Shown: positions 9,638 through 18,206 of the stretch, in pieces
How positions within the stretch are numbered: the stretch's first letter is position 1
How the letters are laid out: each line of letters begins with the position of its first letter
Assembly: GCA_026770615.1 (NCBI GenBank)
Contig: MU631464.1
Coordinates: 251,241 to 271,831 of the forward strand
DNA length: 20,591 nucleotides
Source of the DNA: Pavlovales sp. CCMP2436
Taxonomy: Eukaryota > Haptophyta > Pavlovophyceae > Pavlovales
Direction: 5' to 3'
Made by a program: the position numbers and the translations under genes
Notes under the pieces: generated by a model
Seen by the model: the letters and a program-made list of their open reading frames with translations, nothing else
Database searches by the model: none
Told to the model about the DNA's origin: nothing

Positions 9638-10337
9638 GATGTAGCGGACGAGTAGATAGATCGTGTTCTGGATGCGCGGATCGATTGAGGATAGATCGTG
9701 TTGTGCTCTATCCTAAGAGAGCACGGGATAGTCCCGATTGATGTAGTCGTTCGCGTACATGTAGAGATTGATGGATGTTCATCATGATGAGGATGAAGTT
9801 GTATCAATGATTGGATTGATTTGATCGGATTGATTGATCGTGTAAACAAACTGTGATTGATTGATGATGACGCGGGAGGGGTGGAACTAGAAGATAGACG
9901 ATTAAGGCCGTCGATGCCGTTGACGTTTGAGAGTTTGCGGAGATCCGTATACGTGACGAACAAGTAACATTTGTGCGGCTCTATCACACAAATGGAACGA
10001 TTCGGCTTGTGCGCAATATCCATGACCCGATGGTTGGGCTCCCGGGTCACGCAGTATCTGCGGCGGTTGTCAAAAGCACGAGCGCGTAGTGCAAGTCCAT
10101 GCACAGCACCTTTCACAGGTAGGCAGCAGTTCTCGTCTTCTTGTCCTGGGGGACGGGATGGAATCAAATTGGGATAGATGGATTCGGATGGATTGGATGG
10201 GTTTGGATGGATTCGGATTGAATCGGGGATGGGTGACAGAGCTGCACTATCGATGGTGTCTGGATAGACGGGTATGCCGGTGCAGCGGCATAATGGGTTG
10301 TTTGGTTTTTGGTCCGACGTGCGCCGGTGGCTTACCC
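9638..10337 (-). other. Element 3' region with a long extra open frame
   Basis: After the RNase H stop at 10338 about 0.7 kb remains before the LTR. One minus-strand frame stays open from 10341 to 9535 (268 codons), reading into the LTR. Its middle part (about 10130-9920) is balanced in composition, while the ends are repeats of GGATGGATT and GATTGATT type that give Ser/Ile/Pro-rich peptide. No domain, signal peptide or membrane segment was recognised. It could be an extra retrotransposon ORF or chance readthrough of simple repeats. Confidence 0.35.
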
Positions 10338-10908
10338 TCACTCGGGAGTAAGCTTTGGGCTGATCGGCGTCGGTTTGAATGGTTTCCCTTCCATGATCGT
10401 GGCGCGGAAGCGCAGGAAGGGGTCGCGGGGAAACGCTTTTGTGAAGAAGTCGGCCGGGTTCTCTGCTGTGCCGATCAGGTTTACGCGCACGTCCCCGTCG
10501 ATCATCGTGTGCTCTCGCACGTACGCGGCGTGGTTTGCGAGGTGCCGGCTATTGCGGGAGGTGTATGTCGTCGCGGCGAGCACTGTTGCGGAATTGTCGC
10601 AGTAGAGCTCGACCAGGAGCGAGACCTTTTCTCGGATGTTGGACAGGAGCATGAGCGATTCTTCGATTGATCGTAAGAGCGACGCGAGAGCGAGAAGCTC
10701 GGAGTCGGCAGTGGCAGTCGTGACTGTTGATTGTTTGCGCGTGCGCGCTGCGAGGGCTGAACCCCATCATGACGAGCACGCCGGAGCAGCTGCGACCGTC
10801 TGAGGTGTTGCCAAAGTCGGCATCGGAGAAACCCGGGTCTCCGCTGTAAATGCGGCTGAGCTTCGGGCACGACTTGAGGTAGCCGAAGATGCGCTTCACG
10901 TTTGCCAT
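10338..10908 (-). pseudogene. Copia RNase H region (frameshifted)
   Basis: Two frames together cover the Copia RNase H. From 10908, VKRIFGYLK and FSDADFGNTSDGRSCSG match the Copia pattern kRilrYLk...ysDAdwag....drrSt. From 10652, YCDNSATVLA, SRNSRHLANHAAYVRE and ENPADFFTKAF match CDNxSAixla, sRtKHIdirxhfiRE and nxADixTKal. A frame change between about 10750 and 10650 separates them, so the enzyme is broken. It would degrade RNA in RNA:DNA hybrids during reverse transcription. Confidence 0.85.
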
Positions 10909-10911
10909 GTG

Positions 10912-11332
10912 TTGGCGGTATGGCTATTGTGTATGCTCTTATAGCTACTGATCAGGGCTATTGCATATACCAAAGCTATACTGCCTACATGCCTGCCCGC
11001 AGCACACAGCACCGCACACACTTACTGGCCACAACCCGTGTCATACGGGAACCGGTTGCTGGTTTGGCTCATTCTACTCGGTAGATATGCAGCCACAGCA
11101 CAGTGATGAGCGATGGCTCGATATAGCAACACGGATTGCTGACGCGACTATTTCGGTCGCTGCAGCTGGATTGTGTTACTATTCAGAGGTCGTGGTCTTG
11201 AGTCGCTCAGCTTTTGAACTGATCGTCTCCGTTCGTCGAAGATCCTGTAGTCTAATGTGAACCTGCCGCCCGTCGACTTCTCCACCGGCTGCACCGTCGG
11301 CTGCTCCGCCGGCTGCTCCGCTGGCTAGCCGA
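10912..11332. other. Insertion of about 0.4 kb inside pol
   Basis: Copia proteins normally run from a PTExHxxAVKRIL-type segment without a gap. Here the left half (PTELDMRH, ending about 11333 on the minus strand) and right half (HMANVKRIF, starting about 10911) are separated by about 420 bp with no Copia similarity. The inserted DNA has AT-richer composition at 10921-11260 and a GCTGCTCCGCCG-type repeat at 11283-11328. No clear terminal repeats were found and its edges are approximate. Confidence 0.55.
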
Positions 11333-12719
11333 TGCCGCATGTCCAGCTCGGTCGGTGCCTGAAGTCTTGATGCGACCAGTGTGACGGCGTAGTCGATGTC
11401 GCATCGCACCTTGCGTATGTATCCGAGCGTGCCGACGGGCTTCATGTAGCTGGCATGCCCGTCGGTGTCGAGGAGCTGCGATGTGTCGATGTTCATGCTG
11501 CGCAGGATGTCGACCGCAGCGGGCGTGTCGAAAACTCGAATGGAATTGTCCGCGTCGACGTCTGCGAGTGCGGCGTGGGTGTAGGTCTCCATGGAGACTG
11601 TCACCGCGGATCGGTCGGGGGACTGGGATATGTCCATCGCGAGGTAGTCGTCGGCATCGGACCATTTGATGCGGCCGGGTCCAGCGCAGCGGTGAGATCG
11701 TCGAAGAACTGCGCAAAATGCTCGTCCGAGCAGGTGTAGCAGCAAATACTGTCGTCGTCGACGTGCACCGGGATGAGGCAGATGCCCCCGTCCGGGAAGA
11801 ACTTAACGAAAAGGGATGGGTCGGCAGCGGTGGCAGTGAAGCCGATCTTGGTAAGCATGTCACAAAATAGGTTGTCCAAGATCTGCGAGGCCTCGCGTAG
11901 GCCGTTCATGCTGCCGAGGAGCCGGAGGTAGGCTTTGTCGGCATCGATCATCTCATAGCCGCGAGGTAGCCTGAGGACGTATTTGTTGCTCCTCCCGTCC
12001 ATCAAGCCTAGCATGAAGGCCGTCGAGACATCGAACGACCTGAGCTTGGCTTTAAAGATGGATGACGCTGCGAGCACTGTGAAGACAGACTGCGTCTGCA
12101 CTGTCGGGCTGAACACCCCCGCTACCGGCATTCGCCCTGTGCGGTTGCCGCACGCGGCGAAGCGTGCGCGGTAAACGCAGTTGCTCTTGATCTTGAAGAC
12201 CCAGACGGAGTTGAGGATGATCTCGTCTGGTTCTCGGCGATTGATCTCGTGGATGACTGCGAGTTCGCGCAAACTCCTGAATTCTCTCCGCATCGCTCCG
12301 AGCCACTCCTCGCGTTGCGTTGAGGCCAAAGCTTCTGCTACAGTGCGAGGGGCGGTGGGCGGATCTGGGTTTGGAGCGGATATAGCACCAGGGAGGATGG
12401 AGGGTGGTTTGGAATCGGCTGCCGTGGCAGCTAAAGAGGAATGGTTGGCTGCTAGGACAGTGGTGGAAAGGTGCGCAGGTGGCTCTGGCGTGGCCGGCAT
12501 CGGAGAGGAGGGACCGCTGTTCGGCGCGTCGTCCAGCTGCGGCTCGAGTATACGTGGTAGTGGCGATGAAGGACCGCTTCTGTGGGCTGGGGGGAGCAGG
12601 TCAGCTGCGGGAGGTGGCGTTTCTATTGGCTGTTTGTAGATCGCCGCGTTCCGGATGAGCGTTCTGGGTGTAGGGTGTTGTATCACAGAGATTGTAGACG
12701 CGCTGCCCCGGATGAGCAA
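11333..12719 (-). pseudogene. Copia reverse transcriptase (frameshifted)
   Basis: The frame from 12719 to 11601 shows REEWLGAMRREFRSL, WVFKIKSNCVYRARFAACG, FSPTVQTQSVF, FDVSTAFMLG (first catalytic Asp, residue 230 of this segment) and VHVDDDSI (residues 318-325, the YVDD box with Tyr replaced by His). All are standard Copia RT blocks. A frame change near 11700-11660 is needed to continue into DYLAMDIS, GTLGYIRKVRCDIDYAV and RLQAPTELDMRH (frame from 11745). RT copies the element RNA into DNA inside virus-like particles. The segment follows the integrase in the same frame after one in-frame TGA (12762-12764). Confidence 0.92.
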
Positions 12720-12900
12720 TCGGGGTGTTATCGGCGGCGGCTGTTGGATTTGCGGCGGCGGTCAAATTTGCGGCGGGGGATGAATAGGCGGCGGCGATAG
12801 GATTGGCGGCGGCGGTCGGTTTTGCGGCTGGTTATGGATAGGCGACGTCGAAAGGATTTGCGGCGGCGGTCTGTGGCGCGGCGCCGGGCGCTGAGGCAGT
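12720..12900 (-). other. Pro-rich integrase-RT linker with in-frame TGA
   Basis: Repeated PPPQI/PPPPI units are coded by a degenerate GCGGCGGCGG repeat. The TGA at 12762-12764 interrupts an otherwise continuous frame from integrase into RT. Expansion and contraction of the repeat probably account for local variation. Confidence 0.7.
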
Positions 12901-13920
12901 GTAGGGATTGTAGCTGCTGGATTTGGTGGAGACGATTGTGTGGGTTCGCCGACTAAGTTCTCGTCGAAGTATGGGTCGGAGGTTAGAGGGGCGGGTGGTG
13001 CGAGCGAATCAACACGCGTAGATGGTGTCGTCGCGATGTTGATCGGGATGAGCGTTTCGGATTGGCTCGTGCGGTACGTCTGTGCATTGTAGATGGGGAA
13101 CGCCGTTTCCTGCACGTAAACTGATGCCGACACGACGACTGCGCCGGTATCTGGGAGGAGAACGTAGCCCGCCTTTAGGAATAGAGGCTCCGCTCTGCCG
13201 AGGTATATGCCGGCCACCGCGTGCAGCGAGAACTTGTGCGTGTTGCGCAAATGCACGAACGCCCGCGCTCCCGGGATGCACTCAAGTGCGTAGTTCCATG
13301 GTCGGGCAAATCGCAGCTCGAATGGTGTCGGCGAGCCAGGTTTGGCGGTCTGCGGCAGCAGGTTGAGGATGATCGTGGCCATGAAGACTAGAAGTGGCCA
13401 GTTGAAAACGGGATCGATGTTGGTGTGCGCCGCGATCGTGGATGCCTTCTCCAGGATCGAGCGGATCGCGCGCTCGGCGTGGCCGTTCTGTTGGCTGATG
13501 TAGACGCACGTCGTCCACTGGTCGATGGCGAACTCGGCGCGAGGGCGATCCATGTCGCTCTTGGTCAGCTCGAGGGCGTTGTCGGACGTACTGCACGCGG
13601 GACTCCATGCCGTAGGAAATGGCGCCGCAGGATTGATGCAGCCTCGCTCTTCTTGGTCATGCAGTAGCTCCACTTGTACCCGGAGCCCTCGTCGAGCTCA
13701 CGAGTAAGAAACTGACGATCCTCCCACCGCTGAGCGGATCTGGTGCTGCGGAATGTGGCCCGCTCGTGTCGATGCCGATGAAGATGCCGTGCTCGTAAGT
13801 GACGTGCGTTCTGGATGGGAAGCTCGACTTGAGGAGTTTGCCGAGCAGATCTGCCGTCGCTCACGTGGTCGGGATAGATTTGGGGATGTAGCCATTAGTG
13901 GCAGCAGCGCGGATGAGCGC
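12901..13920 (-). pseudogene. Copia integrase (DD35E), frameshifted
   Basis: The three catalytic acidic residues are visible in different frames: Asp in GIFIGIDTSGP (codon 13770-13768), Asp in STSDNALEL (13583-13581) and Glu in QQNGHAERAIRSI (13475-13473). Exactly 35 residues separate the second and third. Between them GSGYKWSYCMTKKSEAASIL matches the Copia SRYxWVYxLKxKSE block. Two frame changes, at about 13710-13680 and 13610-13585, and a stop before the first Asp show decay. The C-terminal part has the usual NLLPQTAKPGSPTPFEL and FVHLRNTHKFSLHAVAGIYLG-like blocks. The enzyme would insert the cDNA and leave a short target duplication. Confidence 0.9.
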
Positions 13921-13921
13921 T

Positions 13922-14599
13922 TTATGCTGGCTCGCGCCCGGCTGTCCGGCTCTGGCTGCTGCGAGCATGCGAAGATTGGGATGTTAGTTCTGGTTCATGA
14001 TGCCGCGGTTTTCGGAGGAGATTGGATGGAGCCTGGCGGATTGCGATAGGAAGAGTGGTCTCGCCGATGTGGCGTCGCAGTACTAACGTGCCCTCGGGGA
14101 GGTGAATCGAGTAGTGGTTCCGGCGCAGGGAGATGGCCCCGGTGTTGAGCAAGTCCGAGAGATTGATCAGAGGCCGCTCAATGTCGGGGACGTGCAGCGA
14201 GTTTGGGATTTCGACAAGGACGTGTTTGCCGTAGATCGAATTGAGAATGAGCAGGACCGCAGTGCCGACGCCGACAACGTGGATGAATCGGTCTGATTCT
14301 GCGACTCGGATTCGCAAGGATCCCTGAGGGATTGGTTTATAGTCGGATTGGAAATAGGATCTATGTGCAACCATCGGGCACGTTGCCCCTACGTCTACCA
14401 GCCCTATCTGGGTTGACGGATCGGTCAGCTCGGCGACGGTGGCACAGGATTCAAGGTCTGACACGCGCGTGCAGGATTGGTGCTTGGATGTGATTGGATC
14501 GAGCGCGGCGAAGACGCTAATGGATGGGGATTGGAGTTTGGGATCGGAGGGCGACATGTCCAGATCAAAAGTGTCTGCGACCTCGTCTCCAGCGCGCAA
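13922..14599 (-). pseudogene. Copia protease region
   Basis: IGLVDVGATCPMVAHRSYF (codons about 14407-14351) aligns with the aspartic-protease signature of Copia (LDSGAS/T followed by hm.....f). The active triad reads D-V-G instead of D-S/T-G. Downstream VLVEIPNSLHVPDIERPLIN and LSDLLNTGAISL match the l.nvlyVPxlxxNLlSvsxL..G pattern before the integrase. The protease would cleave the Gag-Pol polyprotein; the substituted active-site residue suggests inactivity. The preceding gag segment (14697-14600) lies in another frame. Confidence 0.75.
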
Positions 14600-14677
14600 C
14601 TAGCATTGGAAAAGAAGTCACCGCCACTGCCGACTGCTACAACCTCACCGTCTGCGGCGCGCTTGAGATCTGTGAAT

Positions 14678-15370
14678 TCAGAACCAATCGGGTTCAAAAT
14701 GTCGACGGTCTAGTGCGGCCTCGCCCCCTGCGCCGCGCCCTAGTGGCCATCCCTGCGGCCCGGGCCACCCCTGCGGCGCGGGCCCGCCTGCGAGAAGTCG
14801 CGCCTTTCCGCGAGGTAGGTCTCCCACTTTGCAGTGTCCGATGTGCCGTCCTCTTTGCGCAAAGTCGGGCAGAGCTTGGATGCGCCCGACGCCTTTGCAG
14901 ATGCTGCACTGCCATGTGGCTAGCTTGGTCTTCGCGAAACATGTCTCCTCGGTGTGGCTGACACTTCTGCATGCGAGACACTGCGTCCTCTGGTTCTGAC
15001 CGTGCTTGTAAGTTGGGAGCTGTTTGTTGTAAGGGTTCTGGTTCTGCTGGCCGCTCGAGTACAGGTTCTGGTTCTGGATCTGTCCGCTCGAGTAGTGGTT
15101 CTGGTTCTGGCCGTGCTTGTAAGTTGGGAGCTGTTTGTGGTAAGGGTTCTGGTTCTGCTGGCCGCTCGAGTACAGGTTCTGGTTCTGGATCTGTCCGCTC
15201 GAGTAGTGGTTCTGGTTCTGGCCGCGCTGGTTCTGGCCGCTCGAGATTCTGGTTCTGGATCTGGCCCGTGCGGTATGCTGCGGCCGAAAACGCGCTCTCA
15301 TGTGCGCGGCGGGATGGCGCCACGAACTTTTCGATGACTGAAGCAAGGTCTTTCTGGTACTTGAGCACAA
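14678..15370 (-). pseudogene. Gag C-terminal region: Gln/Asn-rich repeats and CCHC zinc knuckle
   Basis: The zinc knuckle CLACRSVSHTEETC fits C-x2-C-x4-H-x4-C (codons 14980-14939) and is followed by a second Cys pair (CSIC). Upstream, a 37-residue unit rich in Gln, Asn, Ser and Tyr is present twice plus a partial copy. The knuckle identifies nucleocapsid that binds genomic RNA. The frame ends at TGA 14678-14680 before protease; a neighbouring frame from 14697 (MNPIGSEF) carries on, so a frameshift is required. Confidence 0.8.
15001..15222. repeat. 111-bp tandem duplication in gag
   Basis: CGTGCTTGTAAGTTGGGAGC begins at 15001 and again at 15112, a period of 111 bp or 37 codons. A degenerate partial third copy continues to about 15250. 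The length is a multiple of three, so the protein frame is kept. Confidence 0.9.
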
Positions 15371-16939
15371 GCGCGTTGAAGTCGACAGCTGCCATGCCGT
15401 CGAGGTTGCGCTTGCGCCAGGTGTGCGCGAGTGTGGCGATCTGGATCGTGATCATGGCGATCATCGAGACTTCGAGGCCCGAATTGGAAAGCGAGCTGCG
15501 GGCGAAGTAGGCGATATCGGTGAAGACGAGGAGGCGCGGCGCCGAGTTAAGAACTTCTCGCTCGCGATGCGGTACGCCGAGATCTGCGGGAGGATCACCG
15601 CGCTGAAATTGATCTGTGCCGTGCGCGCGATTTTCATGTGCTTCATAGTGTCGTTGTCGTCGCCCTCGCTGTTGGTGAGCAAGTACTCGCAGATGCTCAC
15701 CATGCTCTTAAATTCGAGAGGCCCCCCCTCGAGACCGGCGATAACTGCGGCCGAGATCGCAGCACTCTTCATGTAGGTGTTGGAGAAAAGCGCTACGGCG
15801 GCGGCGGCGAAAATTGAGTGGTGGGCGCCGGGATCCGAGTTCTGCAACATCGCGATGATGTTGGACGTCTGGCCGACCGGGATGTAGGTGTATGCATGAC
15901 CACTCGACGAAGCACTCCTGGATGGTCTGCTTGCCGAAGTTGCCGACAGTCACGCCGAATAGGGTTGCGGCCTGGACTAGGCCCGCGCTGGTCGCGGTGA
16001 GCAACGAGTGGAAGTCGCGCGTTTTCATATCCTCAACGCCCGCGTGCTCCCAGCCGTTGACTCCCGTCGCCGTTGAGCGAGCGGACTTGCCGTGGAACAA
16101 CGCCGTGATGATGAAGTTCTGCTGCTGCGCAAAAGGGGCATTTTCGAGGAGATTTTTAAAGTTTTTTGTGTGTGTGGTGAAATCTCATTTTTAAAAATAT
16201 ATGGTGAATGTTCTGGAAGGTTCTGCCGCGGATCTGGAAAGTTCGCGCTGGACGCAGGCGCCCAGCGCGGCGCGGCGGCGGCGGCGGCGGCGGCTGCGGC
16301 TGCTGCTGCTGCTCGCGGAAGGCGAAGGCTGCGCGCTGCATGTGCTCCTAGTACCTGCACGACTCCAGCTCCTCTGCGGCGAATTGCCCGTGCTCTTGCC
16401 CGAGCTCCTGCCGGTTCTCCTGTTCACGCTCCTGCTCGCGTTTCTGCTCGCGCTTCTGCTCGCGCTCCTGCTCGCTCGCGTTCTCGCGCGCGTTCTCGCG
16501 CTCGTGCTTGCGGAGCAAGAGCTCGTCGCGCGCGCGCAGTGCCTCTGCACGGCGGCCTTCGAGCTCTTCACGCGGGCCTCCTGCCTGCGGCTGAGGGCGA
16601 GGGCGGAGTTGGAACTCGTCGTCGCGCTGCTCGATCAGCATCTCTTGCATCGCGTTACGCTCGTCGCGCATCACCTGCATCGCAGCGCGCTCGGCGCGCA
16701 TCTCCTGCATCGCGGCGCGGATCTCGCGGAGCTCCTCGGCCATCGTGCTGGCCGAGGGTGGGCTCGGGAGGGGTCATCTGCCCGAGTTCAAGGGCTGCCG
16801 CTGGGGATTGGATCGGCAGGTTCTCGCTGGGCGCGAAGGCCACATTCTTGTTATTTGTGTTGGGGTCAGAAGGCGGATCGGCGCCTAAATGCGGGCTCTC
16901 CGGGCAGCCCGTCTCCGGGCTGGTATCAGGCTCTGACAT
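15371..16939 (-). pseudogene. Gag N-terminal and central region (frameshifted), starting inside the 5' LTR
   Basis: The first ATG (16939-16937) lies within the LTR and reads MSEPDTSPETG, then runs out of the LTR into internal sequence without a stop. Continuing along the minus strand: a frame change near 16745 leads into a charged Arg/Glu/Gln-rich, probably coiled-coil stretch (MAEELREIRAAMQEM onward, 16743-16351). A TAG at 16348-16350 follows, then a Gln/Pro-rich tract (16330-16265). A helical Gag core follows in two frames (16100-15900 and 15890-15490, e.g. NTYMKSAAISAAVIAGLEGG). Gag would form the particle. No close named family was recognised, but order and position before the CCHC knuckle support the call. 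Confidence 0.7.
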
Positions 16940-17077
16940 GATTAGTTGAAGAGATAATTAAAGAATAATCGATGACGCTGATTAAAGCGTCATCAGGAAT
17001 GTTCGATTCAGGGTTCTGATGAATCTGATTATCCTGGTGAACCGATGGGGATTCTGGATACACATTTGGGAATAGTA
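16858..17077 (-). repeat. Copia 5' LTR (about 220 bp, outer end eroded)
   Basis: It is aligned to 9414-9629 along its full length, with a 3-bp insertion (AAT, about 16966) and scattered substitutions. The inner edge begins TGTTGGGGTC as expected. The outer edge reads TTTGGGAATAGTA where the other copies have TTTGGG-ATAACA, so the canonical terminus is lost. The hairpin at 16971-16994 and the MSEPDTSPETG frame are preserved. Confidence 0.88.
16971..16994. promoter_or_regulatory. Conserved LTR hairpin, 5' LTR copy
   Basis: Identical 9-bp stem (GATGACGCT / AGCGTCATC) with a GATTAA loop, as in the 3' LTR. In element orientation it lies about 35 bp upstream of the Gag ATG. Confidence 0.6.
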
Positions 17078-17528
17078 CGGCGAGGACCCGGACGGGCTAC
17101 CGCCTGACCCAATGGTGCACACAAGGCCGACAGACGCGGACAACTGCGCGATGGACACGGCCACCTGGATGAGGGCCGATATCATTCCCCAGGTGTTGGC
17201 GCTCGTGAAGTTGGCCGGCTACAACACGGCCCCGAGCGCCGCGGTCTTGGCGCCTGTGACGTCGGCCTACGGCTATGTGACGCAGCACGTGTCGTCGGAC
17301 GGCCCGGTGACGACGGTCGACATCGGGGCGGCGGCTGAGGCGGTGATCGCAGTCGGGCGCTTCCCCCCGCTCGGGCGCCGTAAGGCGACGAACGGCGAGG
17401 CGCTGGCACGCTGGGTCCACGGGCTGCTCGACCCGTCGATGGCGGCTGCGATGGCGGTCCATACGATAGGCGCGTCGCGGCCTGAGGTGGACGAGGGCGT
17501 GCAGAAGATCAAGCTCTTCGACCCGTGA
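17076..17528 (+). CDS. Orphan ORF / exon fragment of unknown function, abutting the LTR
   Basis: The frame is open from just outside the LTR end (the preceding in-frame stop, 17073-17075, lies in the LTR). The first ATG is at 17112 and the frame closes at TGA 17526-17528. That TGA overlaps GTGAGTGC, a strong splice-donor match at 17525, so the apparent stop may be intronic. The protein (138 aa from the ATG) is Ala/Val-rich and mostly helical in composition, with segments such as IPQVLALVKLAGYNTAP and ARWVHGLLDPSMAAAMAV. No family was recognised. GC-rich codon use resembles the LRR gene. It may be a 3' piece of a host gene cut by the retrotransposon, or part of another element. Confidence 0.45.
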   Translation, partial: YGEDPDGLPPDPMVHTRPTDADNCAMDTATWMRADIIPQVLALVKLAGYNTAPSAAVLAPVTSAYGYVTQHVSSDGPVTTVDIGAAAEAVIAVGRFPPLGRRKATNGEALARWVHGLLDPSMAAAMAVHTIGASRPEVDEGVQKIKLFDP

Positions 17529-17555
17529 GTGCTAGGTCCCCTAGACCGCCGCCCC

Positions 17556-17600
17556 GCCGCGCCACACCCCGCCGCGCCACACCCCACCGCGCCACACCCC
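17556..17600. repeat. 15-bp minisatellite, three copies
   Basis: GCCGCGCCACACCCC is repeated three times in tandem (third copy with one change), followed by degenerate GCCGCCCAGCC units to about 17670. The tract is strongly C-rich on the plus strand. Confidence 0.85.
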
Positions 17601-17684
17601 GCCGAGGCAGCCCGCCGCCCAGCCCGCCGCCCAGCCCCCCGCCTAGCACGCCGCTTTGCCCGCCGCCCAGCACGCACCGCCCAA

Positions 17685-17700
17685 CCCTAACCCTAACCCT
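17685..17700. repeat. Short interstitial telomere-type tract (CCCTAA)n
   Basis: CCCTAACCCTAACCCT is 2.7 units of the TTAGGG-type telomere repeat. It lies next to the C-rich minisatellite and directly past the putative Harbinger splice donor. It may be a remnant of chromosome-end repair or simple-repeat slippage. Confidence 0.7.
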
Positions 17701-18206
17701 CACTCGCACATGGCATGGGAGTCGGAGCAGTCGATGTTGTTGGAGCCAGCGAGGTACCGCAGGGTCGCGCCGAGCTTCAGCTGGGCCAGGATTGGCCCGC
17801 CTATGCAGCCGCCCGGCTTGACGCGCGAAGCCGGCTCGAGATCATCCTCGATCGCATCGATGATCATGTCGAACGTCGCCTGGCTCACGCGGTAGCGCAG
17901 GCGGAACTTGCGCGCGGTCATCTTGTTCATTTTCCTGACGGCTGCCTTGCGGTCCCACCTCTCGTACACCTCGCGCCGAGGCTTGGCCTCCGCCTCCGCC
18001 GCCGCTGCCGCAGCAGCCGCGGCCGCGGCCTTGGCCTTGTGCGCAGCGTCGACCCTCAGGGCGACGATGAACGCAATGTGCGAGCGGCGGCGCTCTGCGT
18101 CCATCTCGTGGGCCTTCTTGATCCCGAACGCGTGCTGGCTCCAAGTCGGCCCGAAGCGCGGCCTGGGCCTGAGCCCGAAGCCAGCACGTGTCCCCAAGTT
18201 CACCAT
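17700..18206 (-). pseudogene. PIF/Harbinger-like transposase, N-terminal fragment
   Basis: The 168-codon frame has a poly-Ala tract (about residues 60-70), then ARKFRLRYRVSQATFDMIIDAI (residues 98-119) and ILAQLKLGATLRYLAGSNN (residues 139-157). The latter two resemble the conserved segment ahead of the DDE domain in Harbinger (DDE_Tnp_4) proteins: F..rFR.s..tF..l...i...l followed by p...l...LR.LA.G. The frame closes soon after, where ATGCCAT/GTGCGAG offers a splice donor at 17709-17708 like the GTGCG donors of the LRR gene. No catalytic Asp/Glu block is found in the downstream 600 bp, so the gene is truncated or its next exon is missing. Its start at 18206 is the first Met; upstream exons cannot be excluded. 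Confidence 0.55.

Larger units (their letters stand above)
9414..17077 (-). mobile_element. Decayed Ty1/Copia LTR retrotransposon
   Basis: LTR-like ends (9414-9629 and 16858-17077, about 90% identical by eye) enclose gag, protease, integrase, reverse transcriptase and RNase H in that order on the minus strand. Integrase lying before RT is diagnostic of Ty1/Copia rather than Ty3/Gypsy. Frameshifts and stops break the polyprotein in at least ten places, and an insertion interrupts the region before RNase H, so this copy cannot encode a full polyprotein. No matching 5-bp duplication flanks the two outer ends (CCATC at 9409-9413, CGGCG at 17078-17082), and the right outer terminus is eroded. The ends may therefore have recombined or decayed. 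Confidence 0.9.

Noticed and set aside
14954..15510. Plus-strand Ser/Gly- and Val/Leu-rich repeat frames
   Set aside because: Opposite-strand readings of the 111-bp gag tandem repeat, whose minus-strand reading leads into a CCHC knuckle.
16100..16949. Plus-strand frames (285 and 246 codons) over gag
   Set aside because: Opposite-strand shadows of the Glu/Arg/Gln-rich Gag region; they also run into the LTR.
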